Source: an uncultured Bacilli bacterium
Lineage (GTDB): Bacteria > Bacillota_I > Bacilli_A > RF39 > UBA660
NCBI GenBank assembly: GCA_947629285.1
Contig: CANRDA010000002.1
Coordinates: 1 to 27,972 of the forward strand
Direction of reading: 5' to 3'
DNA: 27,972 nucleotides
Shown here: one piece after another, positions 1 to 6,845 of the stretch
Numbering within the stretch: position 1 is the stretch's first letter
How the letters are laid out: every line of letters starts with the position of its first letter
Position numbers and translations under genes: made by a program
Notes under the pieces: model-generated
The model's input: the letters and a program-made list of their open reading frames with translations, nothing else
What the model was told of the DNA's origin: nothing
The model's database searches: none

Positions 1-713
1 TATGATAGAATAATAAATCAATAAAATTTTCTTCATCATTAACCGTAACTCTATATTGATTAGCAATAAAACTAAAGCCATTTCCTAATTCTAACAAAGT
101 CATTTTAATTCTATCTATCATTGCCTTTTCAATATCATTTTCAACAAAATTCTCACGTAGGGCCCCAACATCAAATATATAAGGGTCTTTCATAATTTCT
201 TTTGCTAAAGAACTTTGTGGTTGCAGAAGTGTTAGTTTAAAATTATTAGGTTTGTCCCCCAAGAATTTGTCTTTTATATGCATCTCTTTTTATTTGTGTT
301 TCTAAATAATCATAACTCCAACCATTATTATAAGTTTCTTTTATATACCATATTTTTTGATTATTGTTTTTAACACGGTCCATTATTAATGAATTATGTG
401 ACCAAGGAATTTTATAAGAGTATTCTTTTAGTTTTTCATCATCTTTAACAGCCAAATAATATTTTCTCATATTATGAAGATTTCTAGGAGAATAACCCTT
501 AGAGTTAGGAAATTTAAGTTTTAATTCAACAGATAACTCTTCTATAAACTTATTTCCCCATTTTATTTTATCATCAATCGCTTTTCCAATATAAAAATAC
601 AAATCCATTAAACTTGCATTAGCATTTTCAAATATTTTTAATTGCGTTTTTTCAATTTTTGATACTATATCATTAATAGCAGTTTTAAAATCTTTTACTT
701 CAGTTGCTAGCAT
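1..713 (-). pseudogene. YhcG/DUF1016-family PDDEXK nuclease, frameshifted and cut by the window edge
   Basis: The first reading frame (713 down to 246, 155 residues) is a DUF1016 N-terminal domain, with the family-like stretches YFYIGKAIDDK, GYSPRNLHNMRKYY, IPWSHN and WYIKETYNNGWS. It stops after LGGQT. The family continuation resumes one base out of frame (NNFKLTL, QPQSSLAKEIMKDPYIFD, ELGNGFSFIANQY, FIDLLFYH) and runs to base 1, where the PD-(D/E)xK catalytic part has only begun. Removing one base from the run of five C at 256-260 restores LGDKPNNFKLTL, so the lesion is a one-base homopolymer insertion. The start is supported by GGAGG just upstream. These proteins are nuclease-fold accessory proteins, often near restriction systems or mobile DNA; the exact role here is unknown. 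It may be a true pseudogene, a phase-variable gene or a sequencing error. Confidence 0.85.
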
Positions 714-730
714 TTTAATTCCTCCTCTCT

Positions 731-808
731 TAATTTTGCAGACGCGTCTGCAAAATTATTAAATTTTATTTTGATTTCAATTTCAGTTGACTACAAAATG
801 TAGTCAAC
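731..808. repeat. Two perfect inverted repeats in the nuclease-gene leader
   Basis: Bases 731-758 form a perfect 28-base palindrome centred on GCAGACGCGTCTGC. Bases 786-808 form a perfect 10-base stem (GTTGACTACA / TGTAGTCAAC) with a 3-base loop. Both lie between the likely promoter (894-922, minus strand) and the nuclease start codon, so they would be in its 5' leader. Neither is followed by a U-tract on the transcribed strand, so they do not look like simple terminators. Function unknown; operator sites or a mobile-element relic are possible. Confidence 0.7.
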
Positions 809-893
809 TCACTATCATTATTTTCCCCCTATTTTATTTTTTAAGTTATTGCCTTTATTACGTTTATCTATATATCTTCTTTCCTACAAAATA

Positions 894-922
894 ATTATAT
901 CATCAATACATACGTTTGTAAA
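894..922 (-). promoter_or_regulatory. Probable sigma-A promoter of the nuclease gene
   Basis: On the minus strand TTTACA (922-917) is followed after 17 bases by TATAAT (899-894), with an extended -10 TGA directly before it. Transcription would begin near 887, giving a leader of about 170 bases before the start codon at 713. Confidence 0.6.
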
Positions 923-930
923 TATTTTTA

Positions 931-960
931 CAAAAAATAATATACAATTAGTATATTATT
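931..960 (-). terminator. Rho-independent terminator of mnmE
   Basis: A 10-base perfect stem (951-960 with 936-945) and a 5-base loop overlap the mnmE stop codon and are followed on the minus strand by a short U-run. The stem is AT-rich, so its strength is moderate. Confidence 0.6.
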
Positions 961-2305
961 TTCCTAGACAAAACTGACTAAATAGCTGGTCTATAAGTTC
1001 ATCAGAATATGTCTCTCCTATTATTTCTCCTAAAGTATTCCATACATTTTTTAAATCTATCTCTACCATATCGACTGGCATGTTTTCTTTTATTGCTTTT
1101 TTAACATCTTCAAGAGAATTCAAACACTTTTTTAAAAGAGATATACTTCTCGCACTACTAAGATAAGTAAAATCACTTGTATCAATTTTCTCTAAATTAA
1201 ACATCTCTTTTATTTTGTTTCTTAACTCATCTACTCCAATATCATCTTTTATAGACATCTCTATATAATTATCAAGCAATTTTAAATCTATTTTTCTATC
1301 TAAATCTATCTTATTTACAATAATTATATGGTTTTTATTCTTAATTTTCTCAAGTATTTCCTTTTCTTCTTCAGTAATATTTTCATTATTATTAAGTACA
1401 TAAAGTATTAAATCTGCTTCATCTATTAAGTCTAAACTTTTTTTTACTCCTATGCTTTCTACTACATCACTAGTCTTTCTAATACCAGCTGTATCTAATA
1501 TATTAAGCATTATTCCATCTATTTGAACACTACCTTCAACTACATCACGAGTAGTTCCAGCAATATCAGTTACTATCGCCTTATCTTCATTAAGAAGTCT
1601 ATTTAGTATACTACTTTTACCTACGTTAGGACTACCTATTATAATAGTTTTTATACCTTCTTTTACTATTTTCATATCTTCTGATTTACTTAATATATCA
1701 TTAATTTTTAAAGTTATATCAAATGCACTATCTAAAATTTTTTTATTAGTCATTTCCTCGATATCTTCATACTCTGGATAATCTATATTAACCTCTATAT
1801 TAGCAAGTATTTCTATTATTTTTCCTCTTAAATCTTTAATAAGTTTAGATACTTCACCGTTTACTTCATTCATTGCTATTTTCCTAGACTTTTCTGTTTT
1901 AGCATTTATTAAATCCATAACACCTTCTGCTTCTATTAAGTCTATTCTACCATTTAAAAATGCTCTTTTAGTAAACTCACCTGGCTCAGCTAACCTACAT
2001 CCATTTAAAAGTAATAATTCAAGTACTTTATTTGTAATAGCAATCCCACCGTGTGTATTTATCTCTACTAAATCTTCTCGTGTAAATGTTTTAGGGGATT
2101 TCATAACACTCACTAATACTTCATCTATATAAGTATCTTTGTCTACAATATGCCCGTAATTAATGGTATGAGATTCTACTTTCTCTAAGTCATTTCCTTT
2201 AAATATTTTATTTACTATTTTAATTGCATCATTCCCACTTACTCTTATTATAGATATCGCACCTACACCAAGAGTTGTTGAAATTGCAGTTATTGTATCA
2301 TTCAT
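956..2305 (-). CDS. mnmE: tRNA modification GTPase MnmE
   Basis: 449 residues, the usual family length. MnmE works with MnmG to make the 5-carboxymethylaminomethyl group on the wobble uridine (U34) of certain tRNAs. The N-terminal tetrahydrofolate-binding domain starts DTITAISTTLGVGAISIIR. The inserted G domain shows G1 GSPNVGKS (224-231), G3 DTAG (271-274) and G4 NKID (331-334). The C terminus FCLGK matches the family C(I/L/V)GK motif with its catalytic cysteine (Cys446). It follows jag after 61 bases that contain a terminator and its own extended -10 promoter, so it may be partly uncoupled from the rpmH operon. mnmG, normally next downstream, is not adjacent here; the intergenic region leads into the nuclease gene instead. 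Confidence 0.97.
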   Translation of the reverse strand: MNDTITAISTTLGVGAISIIRVSGNDAIKIVNKIFKGNDLEKVESHTINYGHIVDKDTYIDEVLVSVMKSPKTFTREDLVEINTHGGIAITNKVLELLLLNGCRLAEPGEFTKRAFLNGRIDLIEAEGVMDLINAKTEKSRKIAMNEVNGEVSKLIKDLRGKIIEILANIEVNIDYPEYEDIEEMTNKKILDSAFDITLKINDILSKSEDMKIVKEGIKTIIIGSPNVGKSSILNRLLNEDKAIVTDIAGTTRDVVEGSVQIDGIMLNILDTAGIRKTSDVVESIGVKKSLDLIDEADLILYVLNNNENITEEEKEILEKIKNKNHIIIVNKIDLDRKIDLKLLDNYIEMSIKDDIGVDELRNKIKEMFNLEKIDTSDFTYLSSARSISLLKKCLNSLEDVKKAIKENMPVDMVEIDLKNVWNTLGEIIGETYSDELIDQLFSQFCLGK

Positions 2306-2323
2306 AATATCACCAACGCAGTT

Positions 2324-2332
2324 ATTATATCA
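2324..2332 (-). promoter_or_regulatory. Extended -10 promoter for mnmE
   Basis: The minus strand reads TGATATAAT, an extended -10 element about 20 bases upstream of the mnmE start. No convincing -35 is visible. The same 9-mer occurs upstream of the nuclease gene, recF and holB. Confidence 0.45.
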
Positions 2333-2341
2333 GAAAATAAA

Positions 2342-2368
2342 TAAAAAATATACCTTGTTTGGTATATT
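2342..2368 (-). terminator. Terminator or attenuator between jag and mnmE
   Basis: An 8-base stem AATATACC / GGTATATT (2361-2368 with 2347-2354) with a 6-base loop overlaps the jag stop codon and is followed by UUUU on the minus strand. Confidence 0.6.
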
Positions 2369-2963
2369 ATTTTTCTACATATCTTATAACTACGTATCTA
2401 TTAGGCTCCTCACCGAAACTTTCAGTCTCAATGTTGTAATATTCACTAGCAATTGAATGTACTATTCTTCTTTTATAAGAATTCATTGGGTCTAGTTTTA
2501 TTTCATCTTTTGTTCTCATTACATCATTTATTATATTTTTTATGTCTTTTTCAAAGAATCTTTCTTTCTTTTGTCTATAATTTGATGCATCTAGGTTTAC
2601 TTTAACATTAAATTTAATTTGATTAGAAAGTGTTTGTCTAATTAAATTTTGAAGTGATGTTAAAGTTCTTCCATCCTTACCTATTAATATAGGATTATTA
2701 TTTGAAAACAATTTAACGCTAAATACATCTTCATCTTCATTTATTTCAATCTTAGCATCTAAACCCATTTCAGTAGTAACTTTTTCAAGATATTCTCTAA
2801 TAAAACTTTTAATATCTTCTTTTTTCACTACTTCCATTACATATTTATTTTCCTCTTCATATTCTTTAGTTAAAATTTCATTGTTATAAACATCTAATTC
2901 ATCAAGACATTTTAATCTGCATTTTTCTTCATTTTCATCTTCAAACTTATAAACTTGTACCAT
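2367..2963 (-). CDS. jag: Jag/KhpB (EloR-type) KH-R3H RNA-binding protein
   Basis: 198 residues. The family is an RNA-binding regulator of cell elongation, typically acting with KhpA, and encoded with yidC. An N-terminal region (about 1-50) resembles the Jag_N segment but is acidic. A type II KH domain carries the GKDG loop (95-98, in ILIGKDGRTLTSLQ). The C-terminal R3H domain includes YKRRIVHSIA with Arg165 and His169, ending in RYVVIRYVEK. Only two bases separate its start codon from the yidC stop, and an AGGAG-type ribosome site lies in the yidC end, so the pair is translationally close. Identity is firm from order and domains; the regulatory role is inferred from characterised homologues. 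Confidence 0.93.
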   Translation of the reverse strand: MVQVYKFEDENEEKCRLKCLDELDVYNNEILTKEYEEENKYVMEVVKKEDIKSFIREYLEKVTTEMGLDAKIEINEDEDVFSVKLFSNNNPILIGKDGRTLTSLQNLIRQTLSNQIKFNVKVNLDASNYRQKKERFFEKDIKNIINDVMRTKDEIKLDPMNSYKRRIVHSIASEYYNIETESFGEEPNRYVVIRYVEK

Positions 2964-2965
2964 AA

Positions 2966-3961
2966 TTACTTACTCCTTTTAACTAATAAATTTTGTATTA
3001 TTGTAAATAAACTGTTTGCTACCCAATAAATAATGATTGCTGTTGACATACTAAATGATGTTATAAATATCATTACTATCATTATATTAAACATTAAATT
3101 CATTTGTTTCATTTGGTCATCTGGCATTGTTTTCCTATTCATCTTAAATGAGAAATAAGTAACAACTCCAACTATAATTGGTAATACCAAGTAATACCAC
3201 GCACCACTTTCAGCTCCTGCAAGAGGTGTCATTCCCATGTGTAATCCCAAGAATTTATTTTCAAATAGAATTGGCAATCTATAGAGTGCTTCATAGAAAG
3301 CAAAGAAAAGTGGTATCTGAATAAATCCAAGTAAACATCCTGATACAGGATTTATATTAAACTCTTTATATACTGCCATCATCTCATTTGATTTCATCAT
3401 CATTGATTGTTGGTCTGTTTTATTTGCATATTTCTTCTCTATTCTATCAAGTTTTGGTTTTGCTTTTTGAATATTTTCTGATTGCTTTAATGATTTAATA
3501 GTAAATGGCATTAAGATTAGTTTTATTAAAATCGTAGTTACTATGATTGCAAGACCATAACTACTCCATAAAAGTTTTCCTATATTTACTATTACCCAAG
3601 CGAGTGGTTTTACAAATACACTTGTCCAAAAAGTTTCATATCCACCCTCTACTACTGATATTTTTGTACAAACAGGAAGTTTATCTATATCTAGCAAATT
3701 TTTTGTTTTCTTTTCAAAATCTTTTTTAGATATATCTCCGTCTTCTAATTTTTTTTCAAAGTCTTCCCTTTTCTTTTCAAGTGCCTCTATATATGTATCT
3801 TTTAATGCCTCAGGTCTACATAATATATTTTCTACTAATACTTGTTTTGTAGATTTATCTTGAACTACTTTTCCATCCGCGTCTTTTAATTGCTTAGTAC
3901 ACCCTGTTAGTAATAATACTGATGCAAGTACTGCAATTAATACTTTTTTATTTCTTTTCAT
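2966..3961 (-). CDS. yidC: Membrane protein insertase YidC (lipoprotein type)
   Basis: 331 residues, longer than Bacillus SpoIIIJ (about 260). It inserts and folds membrane proteins with or without SecYEG. A lipoprotein signal ends in LLTGC (Cys21). Residues 22-105 form a charged, lysine- and glutamate-rich extracytoplasmic segment with two cysteines (Cys49, Cys98). The YidC/Oxa1 core follows: five hydrophobic segments, the first near 116-140, and a C terminus ending QNLLVKRSK. The conserved positive residue in the hydrophilic groove appears as lysine (Lys147 in ILIKLILMPF) where Bacillus has arginine. The start lies inside the end of rnpA (14-base overlap). The extra extracytoplasmic region is unusual relative to Bacillus but the family assignment is clear. 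Confidence 0.95.
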   Translation of the reverse strand: MKRNKKVLIAVLASVLLLTGCTKQLKDADGKVVQDKSTKQVLVENILCRPEALKDTYIEALEKKREDFEKKLEDGDISKKDFEKKTKNLLDIDKLPVCTKISVVEGGYETFWTSVFVKPLAWVIVNIGKLLWSSYGLAIIVTTILIKLILMPFTIKSLKQSENIQKAKPKLDRIEKKYANKTDQQSMMMKSNEMMAVYKEFNINPVSGCLLGFIQIPLFFAFYEALYRLPILFENKFLGLHMGMTPLAGAESGAWYYLVLPIIVGVVTYFSFKMNRKTMPDDQMKQMNLMFNIMIVMIFITSFSMSTAIIIYWVANSLFTIIQNLLVKRSK

Positions 3962-4298
3962 CGTTATTCTCCTTTATCAAATTAAGTTGTTTTAAAGCAA
4001 ATAATAAATTTTCTTCTCTTTCTTTAAAAGTTCGTTCATTAATTCCTCTACCAACTATTATAATACAATTAAAGTTATTTTGATAGTCTTTTTTGTCAAT
4101 AATAGCTTTTAACTGCCTTTTTACTTTGTTTCTATTAACCGCATTACCTATCTTTTTTCCAACAGATAGTCCAAACTTATATAAGTCATTAGTATTACTC
4201 TCTAAATAAATAATGTAATCCTTATATTTATATGGTTTATTATTTTTGATTATTCTATCAAAATCTCGACTATTTTTTAAAATGTTTATTTTTTTCAT
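3948..4298 (-). CDS. rnpA: Ribonuclease P protein component
   Basis: 116 residues, the normal size. It is the small basic protein that assists RNase P RNA in trimming tRNA 5' leaders. The RNR signature is NAVNRNKVKRQLKAI (52-66), preceded by GLSVGKKIG, and the rest is lysine-rich. An AAAGGA ribosome site precedes the ATG. It lies between rpmH and yidC as in most bacteria and overlaps yidC by 14 bases. A UUCG-capped hairpin with a U-tract sits just upstream (4313-4340) and probably sets the ratio of L34 to RnpA transcripts. Confidence 0.96.
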   Translation of the reverse strand: MKKINILKNSRDFDRIIKNNKPYKYKDYIIYLESNTNDLYKFGLSVGKKIGNAVNRNKVKRQLKAIIDKKDYQNNFNCIIIVGRGINERTFKEREENLLFALKQLNLIKENNDEKK

Positions 4299-4312
4299 AA
4301 AATCATTCCTTT

Positions 4313-4340
4313 AAAAATAAAACCACTGACGAATCAGCGG
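4313..4340 (-). terminator. UUCG-capped terminator or attenuator between rpmH and rnpA
   Basis: On the minus strand CCGCTGA (4340-4334), loop TTCG, TCAGTGG (4329-4323) and then TTTTATTTTT. The stem is seven pairs with one G-U, capped by a stable UUCG tetraloop. It lies directly after the rpmH stop, so it should end most rpmH transcripts, with read-through into rnpA. Confidence 0.8.
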
Positions 4341-4344
4341 AATA

Positions 4345-4467
4345 TTAATGAGATAAAACTTTACGTCCTTTTCTTCTTCTATTATTAACTATTTTAGTTT
4401 TTGTTCTAGCCATAAATCCTAATTTTTTACTTTTTCTATGATTATTTGGTTGATATGTTCTTTTCAT
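4345..4467 (-). CDS. rpmH: Ribosomal protein bL34 (short form)
   Basis: 40 residues, starting MKRTYQPNNHRKSKKLGF and ending NNRRRKGRKVLSH. bL34 is a component of the large ribosomal subunit. The usual length is about 44 residues; four or so are missing between GFMART and RRRKGRK, compared with the common GFRARMSTKNGR region. A GGAGGTG ribosome site precedes the ATG and a consensus promoter lies 42 bases further upstream. It is the first gene of the leftward rpmH-rnpA-yidC-jag cluster. Confidence 0.95.
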   Translation of the reverse strand: MKRTYQPNNHRKSKKLGFMARTKTKIVNNRRRKGRKVLSH

Positions 4468-4508
4468 TCTAACACCTCCATCGTATAATTTTTCTGCTTG
4501 TCTAATAA

Positions 4509-4537
4509 ATTATATATATTTTTTTATGTTTTGTCAA
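4509..4537 (-). promoter_or_regulatory. Consensus sigma-A promoter of rpmH
   Basis: On the minus strand TTGACA (4537-4532), exactly 17 bases, then TATAAT (4514-4509). Both hexamers are perfect. It begins one base after the stop codon of the upstream 122-residue gene. Confidence 0.9.
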
Positions 4538-4906
4538 TTACTTTTTTTTAGTTTTTATCTTTTGAACAATGTTTTCTTTATACAAATAATTTTGATTTTT
4601 TACTAATATTATATCCCAAACGATAGCTTTATGTTTTTCATTATCAAAATTTTTATACTTTAATTTATAATAAATTTTCGTTTCCCTATCTTTTAACTGC
4701 TTTATTATACTAACTACTTTTGATTTGTTCACACCAATCATATTAATCCTAATTGGATAATTTAAATCTGATTGTAATTTTTTTATTAAATCTGAATCTA
4801 GTACATTATATATTCCATTTTCTTTTACCAAAATAATTTTTTTACTATATTTCTTAATTATTATTAACGATTCATACAATTCAAAGTTGATTTTTCTTTT
4901 TATCAT
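4538..4906 (-). CDS. Unrecognised 122-residue origin-proximal protein
   Basis: I do not recognise this protein with confidence. The start at 4906 is preferred to an upstream ATG at 5017 because AGGAGG lies just before it and a strong promoter (4935-4963) starts transcription inside the longer frame. The protein is basic, starting MIKRKINFELYESLIIIKKY and ending in a lysine-rich tail. The core alternates hydrophobic strands and polar turns (KKIILVKENGIYNVLDSDL, IRINMIGVNKSKVVSIIKQL). No signal peptide or membrane segment is seen. The pattern ILVKENGIYNVLDSD followed by a second strand-helix unit loosely recalls the mismatch-recognition domain I of MutS; this is a weak resemblance only. It lies between the origin and rpmH, and its -35 overlaps a DnaA box, suggesting coupling to DnaA. 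Confidence 0.75.
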   Translation of the reverse strand: MIKRKINFELYESLIIIKKYSKKIILVKENGIYNVLDSDLIKKLQSDLNYPIRINMIGVNKSKVVSIIKQLKDRETKIYYKLKYKNFDNEKHKAIVWDIILVKNQNYLYKENIVQKIKTKKK

Positions 4907-4934
4907 AAATTGGGCCTCCTTTTTATATTTAAAT

Positions 4935-4963
4935 ATTATAACTATTTTTGTATTTTTTATCAA
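4935..4963 (-). promoter_or_regulatory. Promoter of the 122-residue gene, overlapping a DnaA box
   Basis: On the minus strand TTGATA (4963-4958), 17 bases, TATAAT (4940-4935). The DnaA-box-like TTATCAACA at 4957-4965 covers the -35 hexamer, so DnaA binding could repress the gene. Confidence 0.75.
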
Positions 4964-4990
4964 CAGTGTTAATACATTTTCTAATTTTTT

Positions 4991-5004
4991 ATTTCCTGGG
5001 AAAT
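4991..5004. promoter_or_regulatory. Near-perfect Noc-type site in the origin
   Basis: ATTTCCTGGGAAAT differs by one central base from the Noc-binding consensus ATTTCCCGGGAAAT, of which three perfect copies occur elsewhere in the window. It lies between two DnaA boxes. Binding by Noc is inferred. Confidence 0.55.
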
Positions 5005-5298
5005 ATTTATTACACACTTATGAACAAAAATGTTGATAACTTTGATATTACTTTTTTTAGTTATCAACAAAATAATGCACTTATGAACATTAATCTATAA
5101 ATGTTTACATGTCTACGTTTATAATTTTATGAACATTTTTGTTCATAACTTATATTTTTCTTTATGAAATAAGGTTTTGGTATGTTTAAAAGTAGTGTTT
5201 ATAACTTTATTTAAGTTGTTTTCAACAATTTTTTAATTACTGTAATATGTGCATAACTAAAATTTTGTCGCTTTTTGTACTTTATACACATATTTTTA

Positions 5299-5327
5299 TT
5301 GTTTTTAGTTAAAAAATATTGTAAAAT
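5299..5327 (+). promoter_or_regulatory. Probable dnaA promoter, with DnaA boxes on both sides
   Basis: TTGTTT (5299-5304), 17 bases, TAAAAT (5322-5327). A DnaA box (5331-5339) would cover the start of transcription and another (5282-5290) lies just upstream of the -35, consistent with autoregulation by DnaA. Confidence 0.6.
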
Positions 5328-5360
5328 ATATGTGTATAAGTTTTTTAGGAGGTGTCATTT

Positions 5361-6713
5361 ATGGATTTAAATAATATTTGGAATTCATTTCTTGAAAAGA
5401 TTAAAACTCAAATAATAGATATCTCTTATGAAACTTGGTTTTCTGAAACTAAATTAATAAGTTTAGAAAATAATATTGCGACTGTTATTGTACCATATGA
5501 AGTTCATAAAAAAAATTTAAGTGAAAATTATAGTGATATTATAGAAGAAACTTTTACTGAAATAACTGGTACTAATTTTAAATTCAATTATGTAATTGAA
5601 GAAGAAGTAGAGAACAATATAACAGAAAATAAAGAAATAATTGGAGTTCCAAACAATGAAATATATGAATCAAACTTAGACCCTAAATATACCTTTGAAA
5701 ACTTTATGATAGGTCCAAGTAATAAATTTGCAGCAACTAGTGCGCTTGCTGTTGCTGAACAACCAGGTAAAATGTATAATCCTTTATTTATATATGGTTC
5801 AAGTGGACTAGGGAAGACTCATCTCATGCATTCAATTGGAAACTATATAGTTAAAAACAGCAATAAAAAGGTTTTATACATTACTTGTGATGATTTTGTA
5901 TCTGACTTTGTAGATATGTGTAGAAAAAACAATAATTCTAACAATATGGAAGCCATTAAACAGTTTAAAAATAAATATAGAGATATAGATGTTTTAATGA
6001 TTGATGATATACACAATTTAGTAGGTGCGACAAGTGCTCAACAGGAATTTTTTAATACATTTAATGAACTATATAATAATGAAAAACAAATTATAATAAC
6101 ATCTGATAGGTCTCCTGATGATATAAAAAAATTAGAAGAGAGATTAAAAACAAGATTCAACTGGGGACTTCAAGTAAATATTTTACCGCCTGATTTTAAA
6201 CTTAGAATGTCTATATTAAATAAGAAAATAGAAAATAACGAACTTGTAGGTGTGGTACCTGAAGAAGTTAAAGAATATATCGCTGGAAATTGCGTTGGAG
6301 ATGTTAGAAAACTTGAAGGTTCACTAAACCGTGTATTTGCATATGCGACTATGATGAGTGGAAGTGAGGTTACTTTAGAACTTGCAGTAGAAGCTTTAAA
6401 AGATTATTTTGTTAAAACAATAGTATCAAAAAATAAAATGGACCAAGTAATGCAAATAGTTTGTGACCACTATAATCTAACTAAAGAGGAATTACTTAGT
6501 AAAAAACGCAGTAATGATATTGCAATTCCTAGAATGGTTGCTATGTATATATGTAGAGTATACTTAGATGAGAATTTAACTAAAATAGGCATAGAATTTG
6601 GTGGGAAAAACCATACAACAGTAATAAATGCTGTTAATAAAATAAAAAAAGAAATTTTAAAAGATGATAATTTAAACAATGAAATTCAAAAAATGATTAA
6701 CGAAGTTAGGTAA
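5361..6713 (+). CDS. dnaA: Chromosomal replication initiator DnaA
   Basis: 450 residues from the ATG at 5361, chosen because AGGAGGT (5347-5353) lies seven bases before it; a GTG three codons upstream overlaps that site. DnaA binds the origin boxes, oligomerises with ATP and opens the duplex. Domain I starts MDLNNIWNSFLEKIK; the AAA+ domain has Walker A GSSGLGKT (146-153) and Walker B LMIDDIH; domain IV carries SKKRSNDIAIPRMVAMY and GGKNHTTVINAVNKI. Compared with the near-universal KRRS(R/K)SxAxPRQxAM and GGRDHTTV, key positions differ: Asn385 for the usual Lys/Arg, Met392 for Gln, Lys416 for Arg and Asn417 for Asp (E. coli Asp433). This fits the absence of TTATCCACA boxes. Autoregulation by nearby boxes is likely. 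Confidence 0.98.
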   Translation: MDLNNIWNSFLEKIKTQIIDISYETWFSETKLISLENNIATVIVPYEVHKKNLSENYSDIIEETFTEITGTNFKFNYVIEEEVENNITENKEIIGVPNNEIYESNLDPKYTFENFMIGPSNKFAATSALAVAEQPGKMYNPLFIYGSSGLGKTHLMHSIGNYIVKNSNKKVLYITCDDFVSDFVDMCRKNNNSNNMEAIKQFKNKYRDIDVLMIDDIHNLVGATSAQQEFFNTFNELYNNEKQIIITSDRSPDDIKKLEERLKTRFNWGLQVNILPPDFKLRMSILNKKIENNELVGVVPEEVKEYIAGNCVGDVRKLEGSLNRVFAYATMMSGSEVTLELAVEALKDYFVKTIVSKNKMDQVMQIVCDHYNLTKEELLSKKRSNDIAIPRMVAMYICRVYLDENLTKIGIEFGGKNHTTVINAVNKIKKEILKDDNLNNEIQKMINEVR

Positions 6714-6741
6714 TTGTTGAAAACATTAATTTATAAACTTT

Positions 6742-6804
6742 TTATGCACACACTTTTAACACTTGTAAATAAAGAATAAAATAGGGTTATGAACATTATG
6801 CACA
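6742..6804 (+). promoter_or_regulatory. DnaA-box cluster between dnaA and dnaN
   Basis: TTATGCACA at 6742-6750, TTATGAACA at 6787-6795 and TTATGCACA at 6796-6804, the last two directly adjacent and in the same direction. A weak dnaN promoter may lie here (TAAAAT at 6777-6782 with a poor -35). The 132-base gap holds no gene. Confidence 0.7.
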
Positions 6805-6845
6805 CTAATAAAAATAATATTTATATAAAAGAAAGAAGGAATAAT

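Larger units (their letters stand above)
4957..5339. other. oriC: Replication origin region (oriC), DnaA-box cluster upstream of dnaA
   Basis: The 454 bases without a gene between 4907 and 5360 are very AT-rich and hold DnaA-box-like 9-mers of form TTATNNACA. Forward: 4957 TTATCAACA, 5018 TTATGAACA, 5061 TTATCAACA, 5081 TTATGAACA, 5127 TTATGAACA, 5282 TTATACACA. Reverse: 5031 TGTTGATAA, 5140 TGTTCATAA, 5196 TGTTTATAA (weaker), 5248 TGTGCATAA, 5331 TGTGTATAA. Two pairs are arranged as inverted repeats: 5031-5041 with 5059-5069, and 5127-5135 with 5140-5148, the latter four bases apart. None is the canonical TTATCCACA. Together with the boxes at 6742-6804 this gives a bipartite layout around dnaA like that of Bacillus. 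The unwinding element cannot be placed with certainty. Confidence 0.88.

Noticed and set aside
4907..5017. Longer N terminus (start at 5017) for the 122-residue protein
   Set aside because: It would run through the promoter and DnaA and Noc-like sites, and AGGAGG sits right before the 4906 start.
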